DNA of 58,982 nt from Acidobacteriaceae bacterium (GTDB lineage Bacteria; Acidobacteriota; Terriglobia; Terriglobales; Acidobacteriaceae): contig PMAT01000058.1 in NCBI GenBank assembly GCA_003152695.1, positions 1 through 58,982 on the forward strand, read 5' to 3'. This document shows positions 35,291 to 42,164 of this stretch, piece after piece. The notes under the pieces were generated by a model. The model worked only from the letters and a program-made list of their open reading frames with translations. It searched no databases and was not told the origin of the DNA. The position numbers and the translations under genes are program-made. Each line of letters opens with the position of its first letter. Positions within the stretch are counted from its first letter, which is position 1.

Positions 35291-35425
35291 TCCCGCTACG
35301 GATTGTACTCTCACGTCACCTCCAGCGATGGCGCCGTGAAAGGCCAACGCGCGTTGACCTTATCGCAGTCCTGGTAATTGGGCAGGCAAGCCATCGGCGT
35401 CGTAGCAGCAGCAATAAGTAGCATT

Positions 35426-35457
35426 GAAAAAGAGGGGAACGGGAGCCGTTCCCCTCT
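35426..35457 (-). terminator. Strong intrinsic terminator of the Cys-rich protein gene
   Basis: On the minus strand: a perfect 12-bp stem AGAGGGGAACGG / CCGTTCCCCTCT with a 3-nt loop, then TTTTTC. Confidence 0.9.
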
Positions 35458-35473
35458 GCCGACGAGTGGCATC

Positions 35474-35496
35474 GCGGCAGGGGCCAATCCTGCCGC
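35474..35496. repeat. Second perfect hairpin before the terminator
   Basis: GCGGCAGG-GGCCAAT-CCTGCCGC, an 8-bp perfect stem between the gene end at 35522 and the terminator. It could be an RNA-stabilising 3' element or a dispersed repeat. Confidence 0.5.
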
Positions 35497-35521
35497 GCCT
35501 ACAACCAAGATCTCCAGCCCC

Positions 35522-36094
35522 TTATTCCCCGACTGCGGGGCTCCAACTGTGACGATCCCCTTTGAACAGCCGAGCCGGAGCGGCTTGCCGGGCGCGTTCT
35601 TCCTGATGGCAGTTCCAGCACAGCGGCCGCATGTGCTGCAGCGTCGACTGTAGCTCGTCGAGATGCATGTGACGCAACTCGAACAGTTTGTGCTGCTCGT
35701 TGAGCAGCGCCAGCCGGCTCCGTCTCCAATCCGACGGAGAAAGGCTGCGCTCGCAGATTGCACAGCTTTTGCCTTCATGCCATTTGCTCAGAAGGCGATT
35801 CACGTTCTCCGGAGAAGGATCGATTTGCGCCAGGCACTCCTGTCCGCAATCGCCTTTCTCCGGCCAGCGCGAGCACGACATCAGCCGCGAATGTTCCTTG
35901 CCCCGCAGAGCGGTCCAGAACGCGTATTCATGGTCAACTTCGATGTCCACCCGCTGCCCCGAGTCCGGGCAAAGTGCCGACTGCCGGCCGCGGTTCTGGT
36001 AGTAATTTTGAAGACTTAACGCCACCGGCAGACCGGTGACAAGAATTGCGCCAAGGAAGAATAGAACGATGGGAAACAAAGCGAAAGTCAACAT
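35522..36094 (-). CDS. Membrane-anchored cysteine-rich protein of unknown function
   Basis: 190 residues. An N-terminal helix (FPIVLFFLGAILVTGLPVAL) is followed by a soluble part with many Cys: CPDSGQ, MSCSRW, DCGQEC, CAICE and CWNCHQEE. The last is a CxxCH, but the segment after the helix is basic (QNRGRQ), which favours a cytoplasmic soluble part and so zinc rather than haem binding. CPDSG may itself be a metal or redox motif. No family recognised. Terminator immediately downstream; monocistronic. Confidence 0.6.
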   Translation of the reverse strand: MLTFALFPIVLFFLGAILVTGLPVALSLQNYYQNRGRQSALCPDSGQRVDIEVDHEYAFWTALRGKEHSRLMSCSRWPEKGDCGQECLAQIDPSPENVNRLLSKWHEGKSCAICERSLSPSDWRRSRLALLNEQHKLFELRHMHLDELQSTLQHMRPLCWNCHQEERARQAAPARLFKGDRHSWSPAVGE

Positions 36095-36146
36095 AACTCA
36101 CCTGCGGCAGGGAACCGGCCCAACAATATATTTGTAAGCCGCCTTA

Positions 36147-36284
36147 TCACCGGGAATCAGTGACGCGCCGCACATGCGCATGTGACGGATCGGAAATTGG
36201 GCGCCCGGGCCGTGCTTCTGGCGCGGGGACAATGATCTCCGACCGGATGAAATCTCCGGGATGAGGTGGGTTCTTCATCGGCAT
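36147..36284 (-). pseudogene. Remnant of a HigA-type antitoxin gene
   Basis: A 45-codon frame starts MPMKNPPHPGDFIRSEIIVPA, which matches the N-terminus of HigA antitoxins (HPGEFIREE-type motif), after a good ribosome site AAGGAG. The expected helix-turn-helix does not follow; the rest is unrelated and stops at 36147. No toxin partner is visible beside it. It is best read as a truncated relic whose translation start survives. Confidence 0.65.
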
Positions 36285-36321
36285 GGGGTCGTCTCCTTCC
36301 GTCCTAGTGGCCGCCACTAAC

Positions 36322-36356
36322 TATCCACTATCCACTATCCACTGACCACTAGCCAC
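36322..36356. repeat. Five tandem heptamers TNNCCAC
   Basis: TATCCAC three times, then TGACCAC and TAGCCAC. Complementary units (GTGGTTA, GTGGCTA) occur at 15325-15338. Confidence 0.75.
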
Positions 36357-36361
36357 CAAAT

Positions 36362-36389
36362 GCAAAAGGCCGGCATGCAGCCGGCCTTT
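36362..36389 (-). terminator. Intrinsic terminator of the HU gene
   Basis: On the minus strand AAAGGCCGGC-TGCAT-GCCGGCCTTT, with a 7-bp GC core stem flanked by A/T pairs and followed by TGCATTT. The A/T flanks make it usable from both directions. Confidence 0.75.
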
Positions 36390-36407
36390 GCATCGGAAAA
36401 CAGGAAG

Positions 36408-36701
36408 CTACTTCTTGGGGGCGATTGCGTCCTTCGCGGCCTTGGCCACGCGGAACTTCACCACGACTTTGGCAGGAATCTTGATCGCTTCGCCGGTTTG
36501 CGGATTGCGGCCCATGCGCGCCTTGCGATTCGACTTTACTAAACGGCCCAGACCCGGTACCACGAATACGCCGTTCTTCTTGGTCTCTTTGATTGCCACT
36601 TCCGCGAGCGACTCGAGAAATGCGGCAGCCTGTTTGTTGTTCAACTCGTGCTTCTCGGCCATGTGACGGACCAGTTGGGTCTTGGTCATGCCTGTTGCCA
36701 T
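36408..36701 (-). CDS. HU-family DNA-binding protein
   Basis: 97 residues: MTKTQLVRHMAEKHELNNK, then FVVPGLGRLVKSNRKARMGRNPQTGEAIKIPA, which is the DNA-binding beta-arm with the RNPQTGE-IKIPA signature. HU bends and compacts DNA. The C-terminal tail is Lys/Ala-rich. Start at 36701 has a perfect ribosome site AAGGAGG. Its leader holds three copies of a GCTCAA half-site able to form alternative hairpins. Longer upstream in-frame starts are rejected because the family begins at TKTQLV. Confidence 0.95.
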   Translation of the reverse strand: MATGMTKTQLVRHMAEKHELNNKQAAAFLESLAEVAIKETKKNGVFVVPGLGRLVKSNRKARMGRNPQTGEAIKIPAKVVVKFRVAKAAKDAIAPKK

Positions 36702-36721
36702 TAGTAATCCTCCTTGAAAAT

Positions 36722-36749
36722 TTGAGCAGTAAAAATGCTCAAGTTGAGC
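36722..36749 (-). promoter_or_regulatory. Alternating inverted repeats in the HU leader
   Basis: On the minus strand GCTCAA-C-TTGAGC is followed by ATTTTTACT and a further GCTCAA. The central TTGAGC can pair with either neighbour, giving two mutually exclusive stems just before the ribosome site. Confidence 0.45.
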
Positions 36750-36923
36750 GTATCTTACACCAACCTCATGGGAGTGGGGAACATTTTCGCCATATTCTAT
36801 GCGGTTTTTCCACAGGTCGTGCTCGCAAAGCCACTGCCCATGCGGGTCCGGCGGACCCGCGCTTGGGTGAAAGTGCCATAATGGGAGATTGGGGCCGATG
36901 AGCTGGCCCGTGGGGTACCACCT

Positions 36924-37580
36924 TTGAGCTGCGCCATTTGCAGTGACCGCAAGGAAAAACGCTTTTGCCTGGCAGTCCATGGACGCATCTGCCCGCAATG
37001 CTGTGGTGAACAGCGTGAGCTCACACTCGACTGTCCCTCCGAGTGTCCTTACCTGCAGCAAGCGCGCCAGCACCAGAAGCCGCGACAGCTGGAAGACGCT
37101 CCGCCGGAGGAAGTATTTCCCAGGATCGAACTCTCCGACGAATTTCTCCACGATCGCGAGCCGGTGGTTTCCGGGATTCTGCACAGGATTGGCAGGCTTT
37201 CACGCAGCGACCGCAGCTTGACTGACCGGGAAGTGATTGCCGCCCTAGCCAACCTGGCCACAAGCTACCATACACTGATCGGCTCGGGCCTGGTGTATGA
37301 GCAAGTGCCGACGGGCCTTGCGCAGCAGGCGCTCATCGAAGCGGTGCGTCAACTTCTGGAAGAATTTCGCCAACTGGAGCGAGAACACCTCGGACACACT
37401 ACGCTGAAGGATGCCGAGGTGTTGAAGGTGCTGGTGCTGGTGCTGCGGCTGGCGCACATCCACACTTCCGGGCGGCCGCGCTCGCGTGGATTTCTAGATT
37501 TCCTGCACCAACAATTCCAGCAGGCGCAATCCTCAATCGCCGCCGCGGACGAGCCGGGCAGCCGGATCATCATGCCGTGA
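36924..37580 (+). CDS. Zinc-ribbon-like protein of unknown function
   Basis: 218 residues. The N-terminus is cysteine-rich (CAICSDRKEKRFC, ICPQCCGEQRE, LDCPSECPYL) and likely binds two zinc ions; the rest is helical (SDEFLHDREPVVSGILHRI, VIAALANLATSYHTLIGSGL, EVLKVLVLVLRLAHIH). I recognise the pattern as recurring in Acidobacteriota but know no function. The start is probably TTG at 36924, because the first Cys pair follows directly and no ATG or GTG lies in frame upstream; the ribosome site is weak. Divergent from HU. Confidence 0.6.
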   Translation: MSCAICSDRKEKRFCLAVHGRICPQCCGEQRELTLDCPSECPYLQQARQHQKPRQLEDAPPEEVFPRIELSDEFLHDREPVVSGILHRIGRLSRSDRSLTDREVIAALANLATSYHTLIGSGLVYEQVPTGLAQQALIEAVRQLLEEFRQLEREHLGHTTLKDAEVLKVLVLVLRLAHIHTSGRPRSRGFLDFLHQQFQQAQSSIAAADEPGSRIIMP

Positions 37581-37629
37581 TCGCTTCCTGTTTCATCCCT
37601 GCGGCTGATACTATCGGTTTTCTTTGCGT

Positions 37630-38409
37630 ATGCACATCGCTCACGGGACCATTCTATTTTTCGCGGCCCTCCTCGCGGGAGCCATCAATTCGGTGGCTGG
37701 CGGCGGCAGCTTCGTTTCCTTTCCCACGCTGTTATTTGTCGGCATCCCGCCCATAAACGCCAACGCCACCAACACGGTCGCGCTCTGGCCGGGACAACCG
37801 GCCAGCGTCTGGGCCTATCGCACCGAGTTTCGCAGCCTGCCGCGGCGTGTCCTGGTGCCCCTCACGGTGACCGGCATTCTCGGAGGCTTTCTTGGCGCTT
37901 ATGTCCTGCTCATCACCCCGCCGGCAACCTTCATGAGGCTGGTGCCGTGGCTGCTTCTGATCGCCACCCTGATTTTCATGATGAGCGGAGGGATCACGCG
38001 CTGGGTACGACAGCGGGCCGAGCACGGAGAACATCACGAGTTCGCCACCGGCCGCGGGATTTTCCTGCAACTGTTCATCGCGTTTTATCTCGGCTACTTC
38101 GGCGCCGGCGCCGGCATCCTCATCCTCGCCATGCTGGCCCTTCTGGGCATGGACCACATCCACACCATGAATGCGCTCAAGGCCTGGCTGACCACGGTGT
38201 CCAACGGCGTGGCCACGGTCCTGTTTGTGGTGACGCCGCACGTCGTGTATTGGCCGCAAGCGATACTCATGATCATTGGCGCCATAACCGGTGGCTACTT
38301 CGGCGCCTTCTTCGCGCGTAAGACCAAGCCGGAGTACGTGCGCGCCATCGTCATCGTGATCGGTTTCACCTTGACCATCTACTTCTTCGCCAAGCAAATC
38401 TGGGGCTAG
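37630..38409 (+). CDS. TauE/SafE-family membrane transporter
   Basis: 259 residues with about eight hydrophobic helices. N-terminal signature AGAINSVAGGGSFVSFPTLL and the repeat-like ALKAWLTTVSNGVATVLF are typical of sulfite exporter TauE/SafE proteins. They carry sulfite, sulfoacetate or related organic anions across the inner membrane. No sulfur genes are adjacent. The ATG lacks a ribosome site; a TACTAT hexamer near 37606 suggests a very short leader. Confidence 0.85.
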   Translation: MHIAHGTILFFAALLAGAINSVAGGGSFVSFPTLLFVGIPPINANATNTVALWPGQPASVWAYRTEFRSLPRRVLVPLTVTGILGGFLGAYVLLITPPATFMRLVPWLLLIATLIFMMSGGITRWVRQRAEHGEHHEFATGRGIFLQLFIAFYLGYFGAGAGILILAMLALLGMDHIHTMNALKAWLTTVSNGVATVLFVVTPHVVYWPQAILMIIGAITGGYFGAFFARKTKPEYVRAIVIVIGFTLTIYFFAKQIWG

Positions 38410-38415
38410 GGCTGA

Positions 38416-38465
38416 GCACTTAGCTTTTGGCACTTAGCATTAAGCCGTCAGCACTCAGCCGTCAG
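38416..38465. repeat. Interspersed short repeats GCACTYAGC and GCCGTCAG
   Basis: GCACTTAGC at 38416 and 38430, GCACTCAGC at 38451, and GCCGTCAG at 38444 and 38458, immediately after the TauE gene. Confidence 0.6.
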
Positions 38466-38605
38466 TCTTCAGCCAGGACAGGCGACTTCCTTCTTGCATT
38501 GTCATCCCGACCGAGCCGTTTTCCAGTCACGGCATTTTAGATGCAGTATCCTTCCGTCGGCGGCTTGGGACAGAGAAAATCCGCGGAGACGGGGATGGAC
38601 TTCCC

Positions 38606-38634
38606 TTGACAGCGTATAGTGAAATCACTATATT
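38606..38634 (+). promoter_or_regulatory. Toxin-antitoxin promoter with overlapping operator
   Basis: TTGACA (38606-38611), a 17-nt spacer and TATATT (38629-38634): a near-perfect promoter. A palindrome of two 8-bp arms, TATAGTGA-AA-TCACTATA (38615-38632), fills the spacer and overlaps the -10 box, as expected for autoregulation by the antitoxin. The leader would be only about 6 nt. Confidence 0.8.
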
Positions 38635-38646
38635 GATGGCGCGCCA

Positions 38647-39014
38647 ATGACCGCTGAACCGTCTTTGAAGCCGGTGATCTGGGTGGGATCGAGCCGCAAA
38701 GACGTGCGCGAATTTCCCGAGCCCGTACAGGACCACATGGGCTATGCCTGTACGTCGCACAACGCGGCAACAAGCATCGCGACGCGAAGGCGCTGAGCGG
38801 CTTTGGCGGGGCAGGGGTCTTGGAAATCGTCAGTGACTACCGCGGCGACACGTTTCGCGCGGTGTACACCTTGCGATATGCCGGGACGGTATATGTCCTC
38901 CACGCCTTCCAGAAGAAATCGAAGACCGGACGGGAGACATCGCGGCGGGATATGGACTTGATCAAGCAACGACTTCGCGAAGCAGAACAGATTACCAGGG
39001 AGATGAAGCCATGA
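38647..39014 (+). pseudogene. RelE/HigB-like (Gp49 family) toxin gene, frameshifted
   Basis: The first frame reads MTAEPSLKPVIWVGSSRKDV to DHMGYA, then runs into a stop at 38797-38799. Shifting by one base at about 38748 restores the family sequence: LYVAQRGNKHRDAKALSGFG, VLEIVSDYRGDTFRAVYTL, TVYVLHAFQKKSK and MDLIKQRL to the stop at 39014. A single C appears lost where GCC-CTG would be expected. Otherwise it is full length (about 122 codons). The stop overlaps the antitoxin ATG. A sequencing error is possible; a programmed shift is unlikely because no slippery heptamer is present. Confidence 0.85.
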
Positions 39015-39334
39015 GCAATAGGAAGCGATATGAAACCGGAAGCAGGAATGTCTTCAAGGACATCGGCGTGCCGAATGCGGAAGAGCATTTGGTCAAGGCG
39101 CAGCTTGTATTCAAGATCGACACGATCATGAAAAATCGCGGCCTGAAACAGGTGGAGGCCGCTGAGTTGTTCGGAGTCCGCCAGCCCGATGTCTCGAAGA
39201 TGCTGCGCGGTGAGTTCCGGCAGTTTTCCGTTGAGCGCCTTCTGCGCTTCCTGGTGGCCCTCGATCAGGATGTGGAGATCGTGGTAAAGCCGCACGGTGA
39301 CAGGGAAAACGCTCCGGCCCTGCAAGTCTTCTGA
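39011..39334 (+). CDS. XRE-family (HigA-like) antitoxin
   Basis: 107 residues, intact. Helix-turn-helix at LKQVEAAELFGVRQPDVSKM, followed by LRGEFRQFSVERLLRFL, which is the typical end of HTH_37-type antitoxins. It would bind the palindrome at 38615-38632 and neutralise the toxin. ATGA overlap with the toxin frame. Toxin-first order is usual for HigBA. Confidence 0.9.
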   Translation: MSNRKRYETGSRNVFKDIGVPNAEEHLVKAQLVFKIDTIMKNRGLKQVEAAELFGVRQPDVSKMLRGEFRQFSVERLLRFLVALDQDVEIVVKPHGDRENAPALQVF

Positions 39335-39400
39335 CAGGGGCCTGTGCGGATGCAGGCCGATCCTGCGGAACCAACTCAGGGTTACAGCAATCGTGGAACT

Positions 39401-39703
39401 CTAACCTCGGCCGGTCTCGCCAGGGTTAACGCTCTCCCGATAGCGCAGCTTCATTATCAGCAAAGGCGCGCTGAGGAAGAAAGTCACCGCATTCGGCAAG
39501 ATGATGGGCAGCGAGTGGATCATGAAGCCATAGCTCACCCATAGCAGCAGCCCTGCGTTGAGGCTGATCAGCATCAGCAGCGAGAGATCGCGGACGGACT
39601 TGCTGCGGAAGGAGTGCAAGGCCTGAGGAAGATACGCCAGCGTGCACAGCGTGCCCGCGGCAAAGCCGGTTAGCGATGCGAGGAACATGTCCCAGCGTAC
39701 CAT
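39401..39703 (-). CDS. SemiSWEET-like sugar transporter
   Basis: 100 residues with three helices and the PQ-loop motif: TLAYLPQALHSFRSKSVRD, then LSLLMLISLNAGLLLW and LPIILPNAVTFFLSAPLL. Dimeric SemiSWEETs allow facilitated passage of sugars. Start at 39703 (a second ATG at 39688 is possible). It overlaps nothing and follows the quinone oxidoreductase gene by 29 bp. Confidence 0.85.
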   Translation of the reverse strand: MVRWDMFLASLTGFAAGTLCTLAYLPQALHSFRSKSVRDLSLLMLISLNAGLLLWVSYGFMIHSLPIILPNAVTFFLSAPLLIMKLRYRESVNPGETGRG

Positions 39704-39732
39704 CGCCGCGGGCTTGGCGACGCCCGCGAGAG

Positions 39733-40713
39733 CTAGCCGATCTTGAGCACGATCTTGCCGTAATTGGCGCGCTGCAGCATGAGGCGGTGGGCCTCGCCGG
39801 CTTGCTCCATCGGCAGGATGTGCCCGATCTCGGGATGCAGTTTGCCCTGTTCGATCCACGGTTGCATGGCTTGCAAACTGCGGCCGATCAGATCGTGATC
39901 CTTGGCCAGTATGCTGAGCCACAGGCCGTGCGCGCTGAGGCTCTTGGCCATCATGGCGCCGGTGTCGAACTGGTGGCGCTGTCCGGTCGCGGTGCCATAG
40001 ATGATGACCCGCCCAAAGGGCCGGCAGCAGCGCAGGCTTTTGGCGGTATGCTCGCCGCCCAGCATCTCGAAGACAGCGTCCACACCCTCGCCGTTGGTTA
40101 GCTCCTGGACGCGCTGCTCGTAATCCGTCTCCCGGTAGTTGATGCCGTGGTCAAGTCCGAGCTTTTTCACCCGGTCAAGTTTTTCTTGGGACGACGACGT
40201 TCCATAAGTTTCGATACTCAGCAACTGTCCGATCTGAACGGCGGCCGTGCCCACTCCCCCGGCGGCGGCATGGATCAGCACCCGACGCCGCTGCAGATCG
40301 TGGCGGAGGACCGGCTCGAAGGCGTCGGGCGTGAGTCCGGCCTTCCAATAGGCCAAATAAGCCGTCAGGAAATTCACCGGGAAGGCAGCCGACTGCTCCG
40401 AACTCCAGCCTTTCGGCTGGGGCCAAAGGAACTTGGGTTTCATGGCAATCTTCTCGGCGGCCGCGCCATATTGGGTGTAGCCCATTACGCGATCGCCGGT
40501 GGATTCGACCACTCCGGCGAACTCCCGCCCGGAAATAAACGGCGGCGGCGGAGTGCCGCTGTAAGTGCCGCGTGTCGAAAGCGTATCGGCAAAGTTGATG
40601 CCCACAGCTTCCACACGCACGATCACCTCGCCAGCTTTGGGTTGCGGATCGGGCATGTCGCGTACTTCGAGGACTTCGGGACCACCGGAACGAGTGACGA
40701 CGACGGCTTTCAT
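39733..40713 (-). CDS. NADPH:quinone oxidoreductase-like medium-chain dehydrogenase
   Basis: 326 residues of the zinc-independent MDR family: N-terminal MKAVVVTRSGGPEVLEV, GROES-like fold with SGREFAGVVES, and the nucleotide-binding HAAAGGVGTAAVQIGQL. Reduces quinones or enones with NADPH. TAGAAT lies 7 nt before the ATG with no ribosome site, suggesting a leaderless message. Confidence 0.88.
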   Translation of the reverse strand: MKAVVVTRSGGPEVLEVRDMPDPQPKAGEVIVRVEAVGINFADTLSTRGTYSGTPPPPFISGREFAGVVESTGDRVMGYTQYGAAAEKIAMKPKFLWPQPKGWSSEQSAAFPVNFLTAYLAYWKAGLTPDAFEPVLRHDLQRRRVLIHAAAGGVGTAAVQIGQLLSIETYGTSSSQEKLDRVKKLGLDHGINYRETDYEQRVQELTNGEGVDAVFEMLGGEHTAKSLRCCRPFGRVIIYGTATGQRHQFDTGAMMAKSLSAHGLWLSILAKDHDLIGRSLQAMQPWIEQGKLHPEIGHILPMEQAGEAHRLMLQRANYGKIVLKIG

Positions 40714-40771
40714 ACCTTTGATTCTACGACGCGGGCGGCACTGTTGGCGGTAACGAGGGAGGTAAACGTGG

Positions 40772-41623
40772 CTACGACGCCGGCACGGTCATGAACTCCA
40801 GCGCGCGCGCGATGTAGTTCTTCAGTTCGCGGCGATGCACCACGGCGTCGAGCATGCCGTGTTGCAGCAGGAATTCGCTGCGCTGGAAACCTTCGGGCAG
40901 CTTTTGGCGGATGGTCTGCTCAATGACGCGCGGCCCGGCAAAACCAATCAGGGCGCCGGGTTCGGCGATGTTCAGGTCGCCGAGCATGGCAAAGGAAGCG
41001 GTCACGCCGCCAGTGGTGGGGTCGGTCATCACGGAAATGTAAGGCACTTTGGCATCGTCCATGCGGGCCAGCGCGGCGGAGATTTTGGCCAACTGCATCA
41101 GACTCACAACGCCCTCCATCATGCGCGCGCCACCGGAGGCGGAAACTACGATCAGCGGTACCTTCTCCGAGGTGGCTTTTTCGATGGCGCGAGTGATCAT
41201 CTCGCCTACGACCGCGCCCATCGAGCCGCCTATGAAGGCATATTCCATCGCGCAGACAATGACCGGTTTGCCGTGGAGCGTGCCGCGGGCGTTGATGACA
41301 GCGTCATTGAGCCCGGTATCACGTTGCGAGCGTTGCAGGCGATCGGCGTAGGGCTTGAGGTCGGTAAACTTCAGCGGATCGGTGGAGACGATGTTGCCGT
41401 CTTCCGTCTGGTATTTGCCGTCGTCCAGCAGGTACGAGAGGCGGGTGCGCGCGTCGATGCGGAAGTGGCGCTCGCATTTCGGGCAGACATGCAGATTCTG
41501 GTCGAGATCCTTCTTCCAGATGATCTGGCGGCACTGGTCGCACTTGACCCAGAGGCCTTCGGTCTTTACCCGCTTCTCCCCCGAAGTGTCGAGCTCGCCG
41601 TGTTCCCGCTTGAACCATGCCAT
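40772..41623 (-). CDS. accD: Acetyl-CoA carboxylase carboxyltransferase beta subunit
   Basis: 283 residues. A zinc ribbon (CDQC ... CPKC, about residues 27-49) is followed by the carboxyltransferase domain with VVSASGGARMMEGVVSLMQ and PTTGGVTASFAMLGD. With AccA it transfers carboxyl from biotin to acetyl-CoA. Start MAWFKREHGEL at 41623 matches family length; an upstream start gives an atypical basic extension. 16 bp after the PH-like gene. Confidence 0.95.
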   Translation of the reverse strand: MAWFKREHGELDTSGEKRVKTEGLWVKCDQCRQIIWKKDLDQNLHVCPKCERHFRIDARTRLSYLLDDGKYQTEDGNIVSTDPLKFTDLKPYADRLQRSQRDTGLNDAVINARGTLHGKPVIVCAMEYAFIGGSMGAVVGEMITRAIEKATSEKVPLIVVSASGGARMMEGVVSLMQLAKISAALARMDDAKVPYISVMTDPTTGGVTASFAMLGDLNIAEPGALIGFAGPRVIEQTIRQKLPEGFQRSEFLLQHGMLDAVVHRRELKNYIARALEFMTVPAS

Positions 41624-41639
41624 AGGTAATCTTTGTATT

Positions 41640-42014
41640 TTATGATTTCGCTTCGTTACTGTTCGGCAACGCCGCCCTGACCTGTTCGACAATCAATTGA
41701 GGATCGGCGACCTCCACGATCAGCTCATCGTAGCGTTCGTCGCGCAACTCAATGACGACGGTATTCTCGGGATTATGCACATCCCAAAAGACCCGCTTGC
41801 CGTGCTGATAAAACGTGCCGGCGGTCAGCACCCCGGGGATGTTGGTTCCCGGCAGTCTAATGCCGTGCCACCAACCCCGAGCAACGGACGGGTCGGCCCG
41901 AATCCCGGCGACGTGTCGCAGCGGGATTTCGAGGGAACTCTTCAGCGCCCAGAGCTGGTCAGCTCCGCGGACGTGCAATTCGAGATTGCCACTCGCAATG
42001 GATAGATCAACCAT
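41640..42014 (-). CDS. PH-like domain protein of unknown function
   Basis: 124 residues, soluble, with beta-rich LELHVRGADQLWALKSSLEI, then HVAGIRADPSVARGWW and TFYQHGKRVFWDVHNPENTV followed by IVEVADPQLIVEQVRAAL, a fold resembling bacterial PH-like domains with a C-terminal helix. Function unknown. It precedes accD closely and may be transcribed with it. TACACT lies about 14 nt before its start. Confidence 0.65.
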   Translation of the reverse strand: MVDLSIASGNLELHVRGADQLWALKSSLEIPLRHVAGIRADPSVARGWWHGIRLPGTNIPGVLTAGTFYQHGKRVFWDVHNPENTVVIELRDERYDELIVEVADPQLIVEQVRAALPNSNEAKS

Positions 42015-42164
42015 TCAGGTAAGGATTCAGTGTAGCCGACGGGGAGAGAGGTTGTCGCGCCAGGAGACTTTGAACCAGCCGGGGCACGGCGGCGACACCG
42101 TCTTGAAAGGCCGGCCCTGCCCGCACAAGCCGGATACATTAGGCCTACGCGACAGCCCACGCGA

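Noticed and set aside
38740-38752. Programmed -1 frameshift in the toxin gene
   Set aside because: No X-XXY-YYZ slippery heptamer and no downstream stem; a one-base deletion is simpler.
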